64,000 nucleotides of DNA from positions 124,001 to 188,000 of the forward strand of contig NZ_QLYX01000016.1 of the NCBI RefSeq assembly GCF_003289645.1, given 5' to 3'. The stretch's first letter is position 1. Every line of letters starts with the position of its first letter. This stretch comes from Actinomadura craniellae. Its GTDB lineage: Bacteria; Actinomycetota; Actinomycetes; Streptosporangiales; Streptosporangiaceae. Shown piece by piece: positions 51,026 to 61,088 of the stretch. The position numbers and the translations under genes are program-made. The notes beneath the pieces are model-generated. The model saw nothing but the letters and a program-made list of their open reading frames with translations. It ran no database searches and was not told the DNA's origin.

Positions 51026-54000
51026 ATGAAAAGGCGGAGCAAGTTAGGCCTCAGTGCCGCGAGCGCGCTACTGCTGCTCGGCGGAAGCGTGGCGTCCGGC
51101 CGGGTGCTCGATGGCCGGAAGTTCAATGTCGTAGCCATGGGAATCGCGTTTTCTCTAGGCATGTTCTGGCTCTTCGTCGATGATAGACGTAATGGAGCCA
51201 AGGACGATGGAGAGATAGCAGAGGCACCCCCGGTTAAAGTGGGTCTGTTCTGGCGGCGCTCCGCCGTGTTCAGCTCGCGTTATCTTAACCACCTCCTCCA
51301 GGTCGAACGTTTTATTGACCAAAAGGGCCTGCAAGAAGTCGGTCCCTTCACCCCGGATCTCGATGACGTCTTCGTTGACGTCAGTGTTGAACCACGCGCA
51401 CCGCATCAGGTGGCAAAGCACGTCCTGGGCGACTTCTCGACCGAGACCACCGACCGGCTCTCCTTGCAGAGCATCCTGGAACGTGCGGAGTCCGTCGTGC
51501 TGGCGATCACCGGGGCGCCGGGCATGGGCAAGACAACCCTGCTTCGTTACACGGCTCGCCAGATATGCATGAACGAATACAGCGGGCGGCGCAAGATACC
51601 AATTTTGCTTTACCTTCGCGAGCACCTGGAATCCATAACCGATACCCCTGAGAAGGGGCTGTCCGAAGTGGTGCGAACGAAGCTGGGGCGCCTTGCCGAG
51701 GATGAACCCGAGGGCTGGTTCGAAAAGCGGTTGAGCAATGGCGAATGTGTGGTCCTTCTGGATGGCCTTGATGAGGTTGCCAGACCTGAGGATCGTCGGA
51801 GGATATCCCAGTGGATCGAACTGCAAATTGGATATTATCCAGGCAACCACTACGTCATAACATCGCGACCACAGGGCTATCTGACCGCCCCGATCGATGG
51901 CGCGGCAGTCCTTCAGGTCCGTCGCTTCACCGAAGAGCAGGTCGAGCGCTTCGTCAAGAGTTGGTATCTGATGGTAGAGCGCCGGAGCACGGGAGCCGCC
52001 GACGAGGCTGTGCTGGTACGCGCCCGGAACGGTGCAGAGGACCTACTGAAACGACTTCACACAAAATCCGCACTCGACGATCTCACCGCCAACCCGCTGC
52101 TGCTCACCATGATTGTCAATGTGCACCGTTTCAGCGGTGCGCTGCCCGGTAGCCGGGTTGCTCTCTACAGCAGCATCTGCAAGGTCATGTTATGGAGCCG
52201 GGCCGAAGCCATCGGTCTCACGAATCGACTCAACGGCGAGCACAAAGAAATGTTATTGCGTGGCCTGGCTTTTGAGATGACATGGCGACAAGTGCGGATC
52301 CTCAAACGGTCCGAGGTCGATCGGTTGATCGCCCCGAAGCTGGCGCGGGTGTCCAGCGAACTCACGGCCAAGGACTTTCTCGCTGAGATCACGACGAGCG
52401 GGCTGCTGGTCGAGAAGGAAGGGGACCGATACTCATTCGCCCACCCGACCTTTCAGGAATACCTGACCTCCGCTCATGTGCACGATCAGAACTTGGTGGA
52501 TGTCCTGGCCCGAACGGTGGACGATATCTGGTGGCGCGAGACCACGCTGCTCTACACCGCGCGGTACGACGCTGATCCGATCATCGAAGCGTGCCTGGAA
52601 TCCGGCAGCCGGACTGCGCTGGCGCTGGCCCTCGACTGCGTTGAAGGGCAGCAAACCCCTCTCTCCGTGGAACTCCGGCAACGGCTCGACCGGTTTGTCC
52701 GCCGGGAGCGTGACCCGGAGAACGACCGTGAACACCACCGGCTGATAGCCGGGGTCCAGGTCACCCGATGGTTGCGGGAGAAGACGCCGACCTCCGACGG
52801 AACCGGTCGTCTGTGCGCCCAGCCGGTCAGCGGTGGCATCTACCAGTTGTTCGTCCAGGACATGCGGGCCCAGGGTCAGAACCGCTCCACCGACGGGCGG
52901 CAATCAGGGCCCGACGGCAACGACCCTGTCCTGGGCGTGCGTGGCGAGGACGCTCTGGCCTTCGTCGATTGGGTGAACGAGTTGGTCGGGAAACCTCTCT
53001 ACCGGCTCCCCCTTTATCAGGAGCTCAACGATCCGGTAATACGAACGAAACTCGAAACCACGGAGCACAGCGCGTGGTTACTCTCCGAAGAAGGTCGACT
53101 TCACCGCTGGACACCGGCCGGTGTCGACCATCCTCACCTGATCGACGCAACGATTCTCGCCGATCGCCTTAGACAGGATATCGTCGGCTCGCCGTGGATT
53201 CTCCGCAGCCTCATCAATCTCCGTTCCATCACGACCGCATGCATGCTTTTCTTTACCTTCGCCCGGGCCATGGAGCGGCTTCGGATAATCGATCGGGGCC
53301 GTGAATTCCATCGTGCCGAAAGTCTCGGTCGAGACTTCGCTAATGCGCTCATACAGGACTCGGGAACGGTGCTCGAACACACGTTGGCGGTGGACCGGAA
53401 GCGGGGCCTGGATCAGACGCTCGGCCGGATCATCGCCCATTCCAACGCCCTGGTCGCGATGAGTACCGGCGTCCTACGCAAAGGACATACCAGGAAACTG
53501 CGGCGCGACCTCCACCATGCGGTGGACACCGTGGATGCAGAGCGGGCAATGCATCTTTTCGAACTCGAATGGGATGCGGAACTCCTGTTGAAGCTCGATC
53601 GCATCCTCGGTAGATCCCTCGTTTCCAGTGGTGAACTGGACTTTGGCCGGTTCGATGTGTACACCACGGGAACAACGTTTGGCTGGGTAATCACGCACGC
53701 TCTCTCCGCCGCCCATAAAGTGAGAAGTTCCGAGCGTCCCATGGTCCTCGTCCGCGAATTCTGTGAGCGAATGATCTCGCTCACCATTGTCCCGGGAGAG
53801 GTATGGGAGGTCTCCCTGGATGCACTGCCCCGCCGGTTGCACCAGTCCTGCGCCGCGCTCGTCACCGCACTGGACCCCTCGGGCCAGAAGTCGTCGTTCG
53901 GCTGGGCCGTCACGGTCGCGCAACGGCTGTCGGTCCTGGCCGTTCCCGTGCTCGACGGGCGGGCGGCACTCGATTCCGAGACCGCGACCACCGTTCGGTT

Positions 54001-54154
54001 GGCCGCGCTGTGCCTGGCGGTCGAGGCTCTGGCCGTTGGTCGCGACGATCTCGGCCGGGAGTTCCACGCCGTCGCCGCCGGGATCACTCTCCTGGAACAA
54101 CGCCTGTGCGGAGAGCAGCCCCCGACCGAGACCATCTTCCTTGCCCTCGTATGA
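51026..54154 (+). CDS. Membrane-anchored NACHT NTPase with embedded FGE/SUMF1-like domain
   Basis: 1042 aa. Two N-terminal hydrophobic helices (LGLSAASALLLLGGSVASG, about 7-25; VVAMGIAFSLGMFWLFV, about 35-51). The NACHT domain has Walker A VLAITGAPGMGKTTLLRYTA from about 157, Walker B VVLLDGLDEVA near 240 and sensor arginine in YVITSRPQGYL near 277. Residues about 590-690 resemble the FGE-sulfatase/SUMF1 fold: VSGGIYQLFVQDM, VLGVRGEDALAFVDWVNELV, YRLPLYQELND. The C-terminus is helical. NACHT proteins of this build are typical anti-phage or cell-death switches. ATG 51026 follows GGGGTGGAC; GTG 51017 is also possible. No partner gene is coupled. Confidence 0.8.
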   Translation: MKRRSKLGLSAASALLLLGGSVASGRVLDGRKFNVVAMGIAFSLGMFWLFVDDRRNGAKDDGEIAEAPPVKVGLFWRRSAVFSSRYLNHLLQVERFIDQKGLQEVGPFTPDLDDVFVDVSVEPRAPHQVAKHVLGDFSTETTDRLSLQSILERAESVVLAITGAPGMGKTTLLRYTARQICMNEYSGRRKIPILLYLREHLESITDTPEKGLSEVVRTKLGRLAEDEPEGWFEKRLSNGECVVLLDGLDEVARPEDRRRISQWIELQIGYYPGNHYVITSRPQGYLTAPIDGAAVLQVRRFTEEQVERFVKSWYLMVERRSTGAADEAVLVRARNGAEDLLKRLHTKSALDDLTANPLLLTMIVNVHRFSGALPGSRVALYSSICKVMLWSRAEAIGLTNRLNGEHKEMLLRGLAFEMTWRQVRILKRSEVDRLIAPKLARVSSELTAKDFLAEITTSGLLVEKEGDRYSFAHPTFQEYLTSAHVHDQNLVDVLARTVDDIWWRETTLLYTARYDADPIIEACLESGSRTALALALDCVEGQQTPLSVELRQRLDRFVRRERDPENDREHHRLIAGVQVTRWLREKTPTSDGTGRLCAQPVSGGIYQLFVQDMRAQGQNRSTDGRQSGPDGNDPVLGVRGEDALAFVDWVNELVGKPLYRLPLYQELNDPVIRTKLETTEHSAWLLSEEGRLHRWTPAGVDHPHLIDATILADRLRQDIVGSPWILRSLINLRSITTACMLFFTFARAMERLRIIDRGREFHRAESLGRDFANALIQDSGTVLEHTLAVDRKRGLDQTLGRIIAHSNALVAMSTGVLRKGHTRKLRRDLHHAVDTVDAERAMHLFELEWDAELLLKLDRILGRSLVSSGELDFGRFDVYTTGTTFGWVITHALSAAHKVRSSERPMVLVREFCERMISLTIVPGEVWEVSLDALPRRLHQSCAALVTALDPSGQKSSFGWAVTVAQRLSVLAVPVLDGRAALDSETATTVRLAALCLAVEALAVGRDDLGREFHAVAAGITLLEQRLCGEQPPTETIFLALV

Positions 54155-54205
54155 AGCCTATTCCGCTGCGAGCTGCCGCCGACGCGGTCAGAGAGGGGCT
54201 CCTCC

Positions 54206-54360
54206 GACCTCGCCTCCAGCGCGCACCGTATCCTCGGCGACGCCTGCTGACATGTCGGTCTCGACCCCGGCGGCGCCGAACTGCTGAGACTGCGCAGCAA
54301 CGCGGTCTTCAAGCTCAAGGCCCTCGTCATCGTCCGGATCGCCGCTGCCACGAGCGCCTC
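54206..54360 (+). pseudogene. Phosphotransferase (APH-like) N-terminal fragment
   Basis: In one frame: HRILGDAC, an in-frame TGA at 54248-54250, then HVGLDPGGAELLRLRSNAVF and KLKALVIVRI. The stretch GLDPxGAELLRLxxNAVxxL...VVVRI is the N-terminal nucleotide lobe of aminoglycoside phosphotransferase-like kinases. The stop and the abrupt end against the antitoxin gene show it is dead. Confidence 0.4.
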
Positions 54361-54365
54361 AGGTG

Positions 54366-54746
54366 TCAGGCAGCGGATCCCTCGGTTCGGGGGCGTCGGA
54401 GTTGGCTGAGGTCCAGTTCGACCTTGTGTCCGTGCACGGTGACGACGATGCTCGCTCCTTCGGCGCCGGTCGCCATGAGGTAGTCGAACAGGGTGGACAG
54501 CAGCATGTCGTCGCGATTTTCGAGCCGGGACACCACGCCTTGGCCCACGCCGAGTTTCTTGGCGACCTCGGCCTGAGTCATCTGCCCGGCTTTGCGGATC
54601 ATCGCAAGGTTCATCGCATAGGTGCGGTCTAGCTCCTCGGCCGCGGCGTTGGCATCCGCGACGTCAGCGGCGATCAGCGGATCCGACAGAAGCCGGTCGA
54701 GGTGATCGTTTCCCCGGACGAACGTCTTACCCTCAGGTTCTGTCAT
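54366..54746 (-). CDS. XRE-family antitoxin
   Basis: 126 aa. HTH at about 45-85: LAMIRKAGQMTQAEVAKKLG, VGQGVVSRLENRDDMLLSTL. A C-terminal strand (SIVVTVHGHKVELDLSQL) probably binds the toxin. ATG 54746 overlaps the toxin stop (ATGA). Toxin-first order and the XRE domain make this a HigA-type antitoxin that represses its own operon and neutralises the upstream toxin. Confidence 0.85.
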   Translation of the reverse strand: MTEPEGKTFVRGNDHLDRLLSDPLIAADVADANAAAEELDRTYAMNLAMIRKAGQMTQAEVAKKLGVGQGVVSRLENRDDMLLSTLFDYLMATGAEGASIVVTVHGHKVELDLSQLRRPRTEGSAA

Positions 54747-55147
54747 GGCTTCTCCTCGTAGGAGGTCTCTCGTTTCCACTGATCGATGAGCGCATCAGCA
54801 CGAGTGCCGACACTGTTGTAGAAAACGTCGCCGATCCGTGCCTTATCGCCTGCGAACAGTGCGACGACCACGGTGCCGGTGTCCGGTGGGAACCAGCAGA
54901 TGAGCCGCAGGGCGACCTGGGGGTGGTAAGCGTGCGACACCCTCCACAGCGGGTATCGGCGCGACTGCCGCACCCACTTCAACGTCGCGGTCTCGTTCTC
55001 CCGCGTCGGAACCTCACTCAGATTGCGAAGCTGGTCAAGCGCACGAGCGGCCAGAGCCAGCGTCGTCCGCGCGAGCGCGTCACCCCCACGCGCTCGTTCC
55101 TCGAGTTGGTCCAGCCAACTCCCGAAGTCAGCCGGCCAATCTATGTC
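54743..55147 (-). CDS. RelE/HigB-superfamily toxin
   Basis: 134 aa from GTG 55147 (an open frame continues to 55240, so the start is uncertain). WPADFGSWLDQLEERA at the start, LWRVSHAYHPQVALRLICWF near 76, then VVVALFAGDKARIGDVFYNS, the strand-helix end typical of HigB/RelE mRNA interferases; these toxins cut mRNA, usually on the ribosome. Overlaps the antitoxin start by 4 nt. The pair lies between the NACHT and Wadjet loci. Confidence 0.8.
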   Translation of the reverse strand, partial: DIDWPADFGSWLDQLEERARGGDALARTTLALAARALDQLRNLSEVPTRENETATLKWVRQSRRYPLWRVSHAYHPQVALRLICWFPPDTGTVVVALFAGDKARIGDVFYNSVGTRADALIDQWKRETSYEEKP

Positions 55148-55362
55148 CACCCAGCAAGCATGCCCCTCAAGACATATGCATCGCAAGTCATACCCCGGGG
55201 TGAGCATCGGCCTGCTGGCAGTGACCGCCGACAGGGCCACCCCCGTCGCACCAACCCGGCCACGATCACTATGTTCGCTCGGAGCCTGGCGACACTGGCA
55301 TACCAGTCCGCGGCCCTATCGCTACCCGCCCGCAGTCTGGGGAGGAAGGTAGGTGGCGCTTC

Positions 55363-55734
55363 CTACCGGGGTTCGCGGCTCTGTGGCTCGATCAGCGCGG
55401 CGAGCCGTTTCGGGGCGATCAGCCGGTAGCTGTCCTCGACGAGTTCGGCGATCTCGTCCCAGTCCTGGTCGACGTCCAGCCGCGCGCCCACCCAGCCTTT
55501 GGATCCGACGTACGCCGGGACGAAGAAGCGCTCGGGGCTCTCGGCCACCAGGGCCTCCTGCACGCCCGGGCCGGCCTTGACCATCATCGACGTCCCGTCC
55601 TCGCTGGTCATCGCGAACAGTTTGTCGCGGATCCGGAACGAGGGCGCCGTGTGCCCGCCGAACGGCTTCTCGACCGCCTCCGGCAGCGACAGGCAGATGT
55701 CCCGCAGCCGTGCCAGCACGTCCCCGTCACCCAT
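55363..55734 (-). CDS. MmcQ/YjbR family protein
   Basis: 123 aa. LARLRDICLSLPEAVEKPFG (about 7-26), APSFRIRDKLFAMTSEDGTS, VPAYVGSKGWVGARLDVDQD near 72, ELVEDSYRLIAPKRLAAL near 96: the CyaY-like double-wing fold of the MmcQ/YjbR family, thought to bind DNA. No known pathway. Standalone, 127 nt after jetD on the same strand. Confidence 0.88.
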   Translation of the reverse strand: MGDGDVLARLRDICLSLPEAVEKPFGGHTAPSFRIRDKLFAMTSEDGTSMMVKAGPGVQEALVAESPERFFVPAYVGSKGWVGARLDVDQDWDEIAELVEDSYRLIAPKRLAALIEPQSREPR

Positions 55735-55861
55735 GTCGTTTCTCCTTCGTTCCCGGCCGGGCAGGGCTCTGACCGTTCATTGTGCGCGGGCGAGCCGCCC
55801 GGCGACAGGTGTCGGTGCCGCTCATCTGACCGGACGCGTTTTTCGGCAGGCGCGGGCCCGG

Positions 55862-57088
55862 TCACGGGGGAAAGCTCGTGGCGACGTCCAGCAGCCGGGT
55901 CACGGCGTGGGCGAAGGGGATGGCTTCCTGTTCGATCCGGCGGAACGGGGTGGGGCCCGCGGTCGCGATGGTGGCGTAGGCGGTCGCCTCGGCCTCGGTG
56001 AGGTGCGGCAGGATCGCCGGGGACGGCTTGATGGGGCGGCCCGCCTTGTCGTGGTTCACCCCGTGCCGGGCGTAGCGGTGCAGGTCGGTAGCGCCCATCA
56101 GGATCGAGGTGACCGGTTTCGGTGGCGCGCCGTCCGGTGCGGGCTCGGCCAGCGCGGCGCGGAACCGGTCGAGGATCGCGTATCCGTCCGCGTCGATGTC
56201 GCCCCAGTAGACGACGTGGTCCGCGGCGCGGATCCAGGGCACGTTCGCGAGGAGGGCCGCGGCCGCCTTGCCGCCGCCCTCGACCACGATCGTGTCCCGC
56301 ACCGGTGGGAACCAGAGCCGGGAGTCGCGGTTCTCGACGACGAGGACGATCCGCGGCCGGTAGGCGATGTCGTGCGTGTCGCCGGTGGTCCAGGCGTCAT
56401 GCCGGCGGCGGCCCGACGTGGCGTGGTCGGGGTCGGCGTAGGTCAGGTGCAGCACGGCCGGCCGGGGCCGGACCTCCTCCCGGACGTCGCGTCCGGCGAC
56501 GTCGCGCAGCAACGCGCCATGGGTATCGAGCCACTTGGTGTGCATGCCGGGGACCGGGAGTTGACGTGCGGTCCACGCGCCCGCGTCCGGGTGCCGGCGC
56601 AGCCAGTCCACCGCGCTCAGCAGCACCTCGGTGTCGGCGGCTCCGAGCTGGTAGACGGCCCGGACGGTGGTGGGGGTGAGGACCGCGCCGGTGGACTGCA
56701 GCGACGACGCGAGCGCGCGGGCGCGGGCGACGTCCACGACCGGCGGGCCGGTTCCGGAGACCAGGGCGACGGCGGCGTCCAGGTCCGCGGTGAGCGTGGT
56801 GGGGTAGTCGTCCGTCACACCCTGGACGGACACCGGCCTGCGGACGATCACCACGCCCACGGGGTGCCGGTCGGCGAACCCACGCCAGCGCATGTGCCAC
56901 TCGTGCCAGGCGGCGTGCCCGATCCGCGCCACCGCGCCACCGGTCGACACGCCGGGGCGGAGCGGGACGGAGAACGTGACCGGGTCGCCGGCGCCGAGGT
57001 CGGCGCACACAGCCGCCGCCCATTTCCGGTGGACCTTGCGGCGGAGTGACTCGACCGCGTCGGCGGGGGTGATCAGTCGGGGGGTCAT
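55862..57088 (-). CDS. jetD: Wadjet protein JetD (Toprim-like nuclease subunit)
   Basis: 408 aa. N-terminal DUF3322-type domain and C-terminal DUF2220/Toprim-like domain: catalytic Glu in IVLVVENRDSRLWF near 251, DxD in VYWGDIDADGYAILDRFRAA near 296, with TEAEATAY towards the end. In Wadjet JetD cleaves circular plasmid DNA after the JetABC motor has extruded loops. All acidic Toprim residues appear intact. ATG 57088 overlaps the jetC stop (ATGA); TTG or ATG further upstream would lie inside jetC. Confidence 0.92.
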   Translation of the reverse strand: MTPRLITPADAVESLRRKVHRKWAAAVCADLGAGDPVTFSVPLRPGVSTGGAVARIGHAAWHEWHMRWRGFADRHPVGVVIVRRPVSVQGVTDDYPTTLTADLDAAVALVSGTGPPVVDVARARALASSLQSTGAVLTPTTVRAVYQLGAADTEVLLSAVDWLRRHPDAGAWTARQLPVPGMHTKWLDTHGALLRDVAGRDVREEVRPRPAVLHLTYADPDHATSGRRRHDAWTTGDTHDIAYRPRIVLVVENRDSRLWFPPVRDTIVVEGGGKAAAALLANVPWIRAADHVVYWGDIDADGYAILDRFRAALAEPAPDGAPPKPVTSILMGATDLHRYARHGVNHDKAGRPIKPSPAILPHLTEAEATAYATIATAGPTPFRRIEQEAIPFAHAVTRLLDVATSFPP

Positions 57089-60000
57089 GCCTCGGGAAGC
57101 GCGACGATGGGTTTCGCCCATGATCGACCCTCGGTGTTCTTGAGGATCAGGTATTCCGCGTCCACGTGGGGTTCGATCGCGCTGTGCTTGTCGTTGGGGG
57201 CGCCGATGACGAGTTGGAAGCCCAGCCCGCGCCAGGCGCCGATAGCTCGGCCGGTGAAGTGCGCGTCCGCCTTGATCAGCGCCTCGTCGAGGAAGACGGG
57301 GGCGTAGCGGGGGCGTTCGGCGCCCGCGTCGCCCAGCTGGTAGCGCAGCGCGGCGCCGACGATGAACGCGACCAGTTCCTGGGACTCGCCGCCGGACTTC
57401 TCCCCGATGTGGTCGTAGACCGCGACATGCTCGCCGGCGAGGTCGCGTTTCTCCGCGCTGATCCGGACGTGGTTGCGCACGTCGACCAGGTCGGCGAAGT
57501 CGGGAGCGGTGCGGCGGATGCGGTCGATCACCCTGGCCATCCGGTGGTAGGCGCGTTCCCGGTCGGCGTCCGTGGCCGCCCTGTCGATGGCGGCACGCAC
57601 GTCGCGCAGCTCCTTGCGGAACCGGGCGCGCACCGCGGAGTGGCTTTCCTGCGGGTCGATGCGCAGCCGGTGGCCGTCGTCGGCGAACGGCAGTTCGGCG
57701 AGGATGCGGTTGACCGGGTCGATCCGGTCGCGGATCTCCCGGACGGCGGCGGCGAGCTCACTGTCCAGGCTGGTCAGGTCGTTGCCGGAGAGTTTGAGCA
57801 GGCTGTCGCGCCACTCGGTTTCCAGCTCGTGCAAGCCGCTGGTCTCCAGGTCGGTGAGCAGGCGGTCGAAGTCGCGGTAGGAGGCGTCCGGTTCGGTGCC
57901 GAGGTTCGGGTTCGGCCAGCGCTCGACGAACGTCGAGAACGTCTCGTGCAGCGCCTTCCGTGATCGGCTGATCTCCTCCTCCGCCGACTTCCGGTCGTCG
58001 CGCATCCGTTCGACGCCGCGCCGGTGCGCGGCGTCGAACTCCGCCAGCGCCGTCGCGGGGTCGGCGCCGCCGGGGGCGGCGCCGAACAGCCCGGCGAGGT
58101 ACTCGCGGTGGTCCGGGCTCACCTCGGTGCCGGTCGCCGCGGCGGTGTCGAGTGCCCGCTGGGCGCCGTCCACCTCGTCGACGACCGATTCCCAGTCCTG
58201 GCCGAGCCGCTCCACCTGCTGCTTCTGCCCGCCGACACGCTCGGTGAGCTTCCTGATCTGCTCCTTGAGCTCCTCCGACTCCTCCTGCAGCCGGTCGATC
58301 TCGGGGTTGCCCGCGCGGACCTCGGTGATGACCTGCTCCCAGCGGTCCCGGTCGGCGGTGACCGACTCGACGTCCACCTGGTCCCAGGACAGTTCGGTCA
58401 CGGTCTGGTAGGCGGTGCGTCTCTCCTCGAACGAGTTGAGGGCCTGCTCCGCCTCCGTCGCCCGTGCGACGGCGTCATCATGCCGTTTCCGGGCGTGGCC
58501 GATCCGGGTGTCGAGGTCGGCGAGCAGCCTGGTGTTGGTGAATCCCAGCAGGTTGGCCCGGCCGTGACCGCCGTGCGCGCCCCGGCCGCGTTGCGACGTC
58601 TGGCCGGTGATGGTGAGCGCCTTGGGGTACTGCACCAGCAGTCCGGGCGTCTCGACGCAGACGAAATCGAACCCGCGGGCGAGTTCGCTCTTGAGCCAGG
58701 CGGTGAACGGCGACGGCCGGTAGTCGAGCCGGCCGGGGAGCGTCTTGTCGTTCAGCCCGACCTCGTCGCGCATACCGGTGCGGACGCCTTCGAACTGGAT
58801 GCGCCGGGCGACGGGCACCGCGTTGATCGCCTCGCGGAACGCGTTCAGCCGGCCGATGTCGATCAGCATCCGGGTGGCGAACCCGCCGAGCGCCAGGTTG
58901 AACGCCTCCCGCCACGGTTCGAACTCCGTGCGCACCTCGATCAGTTCACCGACGAACGGCAGGTCGTCCGGGGTGAGCCCGGCGGCGTCGGCCAGCAGGT
59001 CGCGGGCGGCGTGCAGGTCGGTGGGGATGTTGCCGCGGCGGGCCTTGACCGCTGTGTGCTCGGCGCGCAGCCCGGCCAGGTCGCTTTCGGCGGCCTTGCT
59101 TTTCGCGATCGCCGCGGCGAACTCGTTCTGGGCGGTCCGCCTGGCGTCGGAGTCGGCCAGCGCCCGGTGCGCCGTGTCGACCAGCGCGGCAAAGTCCTGG
59201 CCGGTCGACACGGTGGCGCCGACGGTGCCCAGGACGCGGTCCAGTCGCTGCCGTGCGCGTTCGACGTCGGCCAGCCGCCGTTCCACGGTGCGGATCTCCC
59301 GGAGTGCGGTGTCCAGCCGGTCGCCGCCGGAGGCGCGCAGGGTTTCGAGGACCGCGTCCCGCTGGGACTCCGCCGCGTCGATCAGCGCGGCCGTCTCCCG
59401 TGTCTCCTCCTCGGCCCGGCGGCGCCGTCCGGTCAGGTCCCGCTCGGCCGCGCGCAGCAGGTCGAGCCGGCGTTCGTACCGCCACAGCGCCGCGGGGGAC
59501 GCCGGGTCGGTGAACGATCCGGCGTCGTCGATGACCCGCAACCGGGTCACCGCGCGGTCGATGGTGTCCCGGTGGTCGCGGATCGGGGTCAGGGCCCGCA
59601 CCTGCCGGCGGGCGGTGATCATCCGGTCCCGGGTGCTGGACAGCTCGTCGAACTGCTGTACCACCTCGTCCGCCGTGACCAGGGTGGACGGCTCCTCCAG
59701 GACCATCGTCTTGTACAGCGCGTCGACGGTGGTGATCTGCTGGCCGGCCTGGATCCGGCCGAGCAGCCCGACCGCCTTGTGCCCGTCCCCGGCGGCGCCG
59801 ATGCCCAGCGTGGTGTGCAGCCGGGCGGTGAAGTCCCGGTCGGTGCCGAAACAGGTCACGCCCGTCGCGGTGACCGCGGCGTGGGCGAGCCTGCTGCCCG
59901 CGGGGCCGTCCAGCTCGCGCAGGTCGTAGGCGTCGTCCCTGGTGGCGCGGACCACGACGACGTCGTCGAGGGCGCGTGCGGACGACGGCACGTACCAGGC

Positions 60001-60429
60001 GCGGAGCGCGGTGAACAGCGCGCCGCTCCGGTCGGCCCACGTCATCGCGATCGCCGACCAGGTGTCGCAGCCGTCCCCGCGCAGCACCCGCGATCTCGTC
60101 TCACCGCCCGCCCGTGACTCGTCGAGTTTCCCGCGCGCGTAGGAGAGGATGTTGCGCTGGTCCTTGCCCCGGGGCCGGCCGACCACCCCGCCGTTGGACG
60201 CCCCGTTGAACGGTGTGGTGTGCGGCATCAGCAGCGCGATGTAGGAATCCATCAGCGTCGACTTGCCCGACCCGGAACCACCGCTGAACAGGGTCGCGCC
60301 GGGAGCGAACCGGATGCGGTGGTACCCGTCGTAGCCGCCCCAGTTGACCAGCTGCAGGTCCCGCGCCACCCACTGCTGCCCCCGCGATGCCGCCGGGATC
60401 AACCCGAACAGGGTGTCGATCATGCTCAT
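57085..60429 (-). CDS. jetC: Wadjet protein JetC (SMC-like ATPase)
   Basis: 1114 aa, MukB-like motor. Walker [21 protein letters not shown] near 45, long coiled coils (about 290-430 and 640-790) around a hinge-like middle, ABC signature [20 protein letters not shown] near 1008, Walker [19 protein letters not shown] near 1040. It hydrolyses ATP to extrude DNA loops and sense small circular DNA. ATG 60429 overlaps the jetB stop (ATGA). Confidence 0.93.
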   Translation of the reverse strand: MSMIDTLFGLIPAASRGQQWVARDLQLVNWGGYDGYHRIRFAPGATLFSGGSGSGKSTLMDSYIALLMPHTTPFNGASNGGVVGRPRGKDQRNILSYARGKLDESRAGGETRSRVLRGDGCDTWSAIAMTWADRSGALFTALRAWYVPSSARALDDVVVVRATRDDAYDLRELDGPAGSRLAHAAVTATGVTCFGTDRDFTARLHTTLGIGAAGDGHKAVGLLGRIQAGQQITTVDALYKTMVLEEPSTLVTADEVVQQFDELSSTRDRMITARRQVRALTPIRDHRDTIDRAVTRLRVIDDAGSFTDPASPAALWRYERRLDLLRAAERDLTGRRRRAEEETRETAALIDAAESQRDAVLETLRASGGDRLDTALREIRTVERRLADVERARQRLDRVLGTVGATVSTGQDFAALVDTAHRALADSDARRTAQNEFAAAIAKSKAAESDLAGLRAEHTAVKARRGNIPTDLHAARDLLADAAGLTPDDLPFVGELIEVRTEFEPWREAFNLALGGFATRMLIDIGRLNAFREAINAVPVARRIQFEGVRTGMRDEVGLNDKTLPGRLDYRPSPFTAWLKSELARGFDFVCVETPGLLVQYPKALTITGQTSQRGRGAHGGHGRANLLGFTNTRLLADLDTRIGHARKRHDDAVARATEAEQALNSFEERRTAYQTVTELSWDQVDVESVTADRDRWEQVITEVRAGNPEIDRLQEESEELKEQIRKLTERVGGQKQQVERLGQDWESVVDEVDGAQRALDTAAATGTEVSPDHREYLAGLFGAAPGGADPATALAEFDAAHRRGVERMRDDRKSAEEEISRSRKALHETFSTFVERWPNPNLGTEPDASYRDFDRLLTDLETSGLHELETEWRDSLLKLSGNDLTSLDSELAAAVREIRDRIDPVNRILAELPFADDGHRLRIDPQESHSAVRARFRKELRDVRAAIDRAATDADRERAYHRMARVIDRIRRTAPDFADLVDVRNHVRISAEKRDLAGEHVAVYDHIGEKSGGESQELVAFIVGAALRYQLGDAGAERPRYAPVFLDEALIKADAHFTGRAIGAWRGLGFQLVIGAPNDKHSAIEPHVDAEYLILKNTEGRSWAKPIVALPEA

Positions 60430-61088
60430 GGCGCGACCTCGTTCTGTTCCCGCAGCCACTGGTTCAGTTCGGTGAGCTTCTCGGTGCTCAGCACGACCTC
60501 GACCAGCGGCGTGATCCGGTACCGGCCCGCGGACTCCTCCGCGAGCAGGCCCTCGGTGACCAGTCGTTGCACCGCGTTGCGGATCTCGCGCTGGCCGCGG
60601 GCGAGGTTGTGATCGTCCGGGTCGAAATAGGTCAGCACGGTCTGTTCCAGCTCTTCGATGTCGACCCGCGCGGACGTCTCGCCGGTACCGCGTTCCCGCT
60701 GGAAGACGGTCCGCAGGTGGACCAGCACCAGGGTCTCGGCCCGGTTGTAGGGGTCGTCCTTCAGCAGGATCGGGACGTCCAGTTCCGCCGAGCGCACCTG
60801 CTGCTTGTAGGCGATGCCCCGGTCGTGGTCGACCACGAGCCGGACGAACAGGTCGTGCAACCGTGACTCGATGAGCTGCTGGTTCTCCAGCAGCGTGCGC
60901 CACTGCGCCGGGTTCTTCTCGGCCAGCAGGAACCTTCGTTGCAGCAGCCGGACCAGCACCCGCCGCACATCCACGTCCAGCGTGCCCTGGTCACCGGCGA
61001 ACAGTTCGGTCGGGTCGTCCTCCATCGGGACCGGCTCGATGAAGCCGGCCGCCGCGCTGGCCGACCAGCCGTCGTCCGGTTCACTCAT
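60426..61088 (-). CDS. jetB: Wadjet protein JetB (DUF4194, MukE-like)
   Basis: 220 aa. [20 protein letters not shown] (about 30-49), [40 protein letters not shown] near 94, [13 protein letters not shown] near 120, and a winged-helix end ([20 protein letters not shown]-like). Corresponds to MukE in the JetABC complex. ATG 61088 overlaps the jetA 3' end by 8 nt. Confidence 0.9.
   Translation of the reverse strand: MSEPDDGWSASAAAGFIEPVPMEDDPTELFAGDQGTLDVDVRRVLVRLLQRRFLLAEKNPAQWRTLLENQQLIESRLHDLFVRLVVDHDRGIAYKQQVRSAELDVPILLKDDPYNRAETLVLVHLRTVFQRERGTGETSARVDIEELEQTVLTYFDPDDHNLARGQREIRNAVQRLVTEGLLAEESAGRYRITPLVEVVLSTEKLTELNQWLREQNEVAP

Noticed and set aside
58024-60117. A long plus-strand frame opposite jetC
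   Set aside because: Shadow of jetC; no domain features, and jetC has all ATPase motifs in order.
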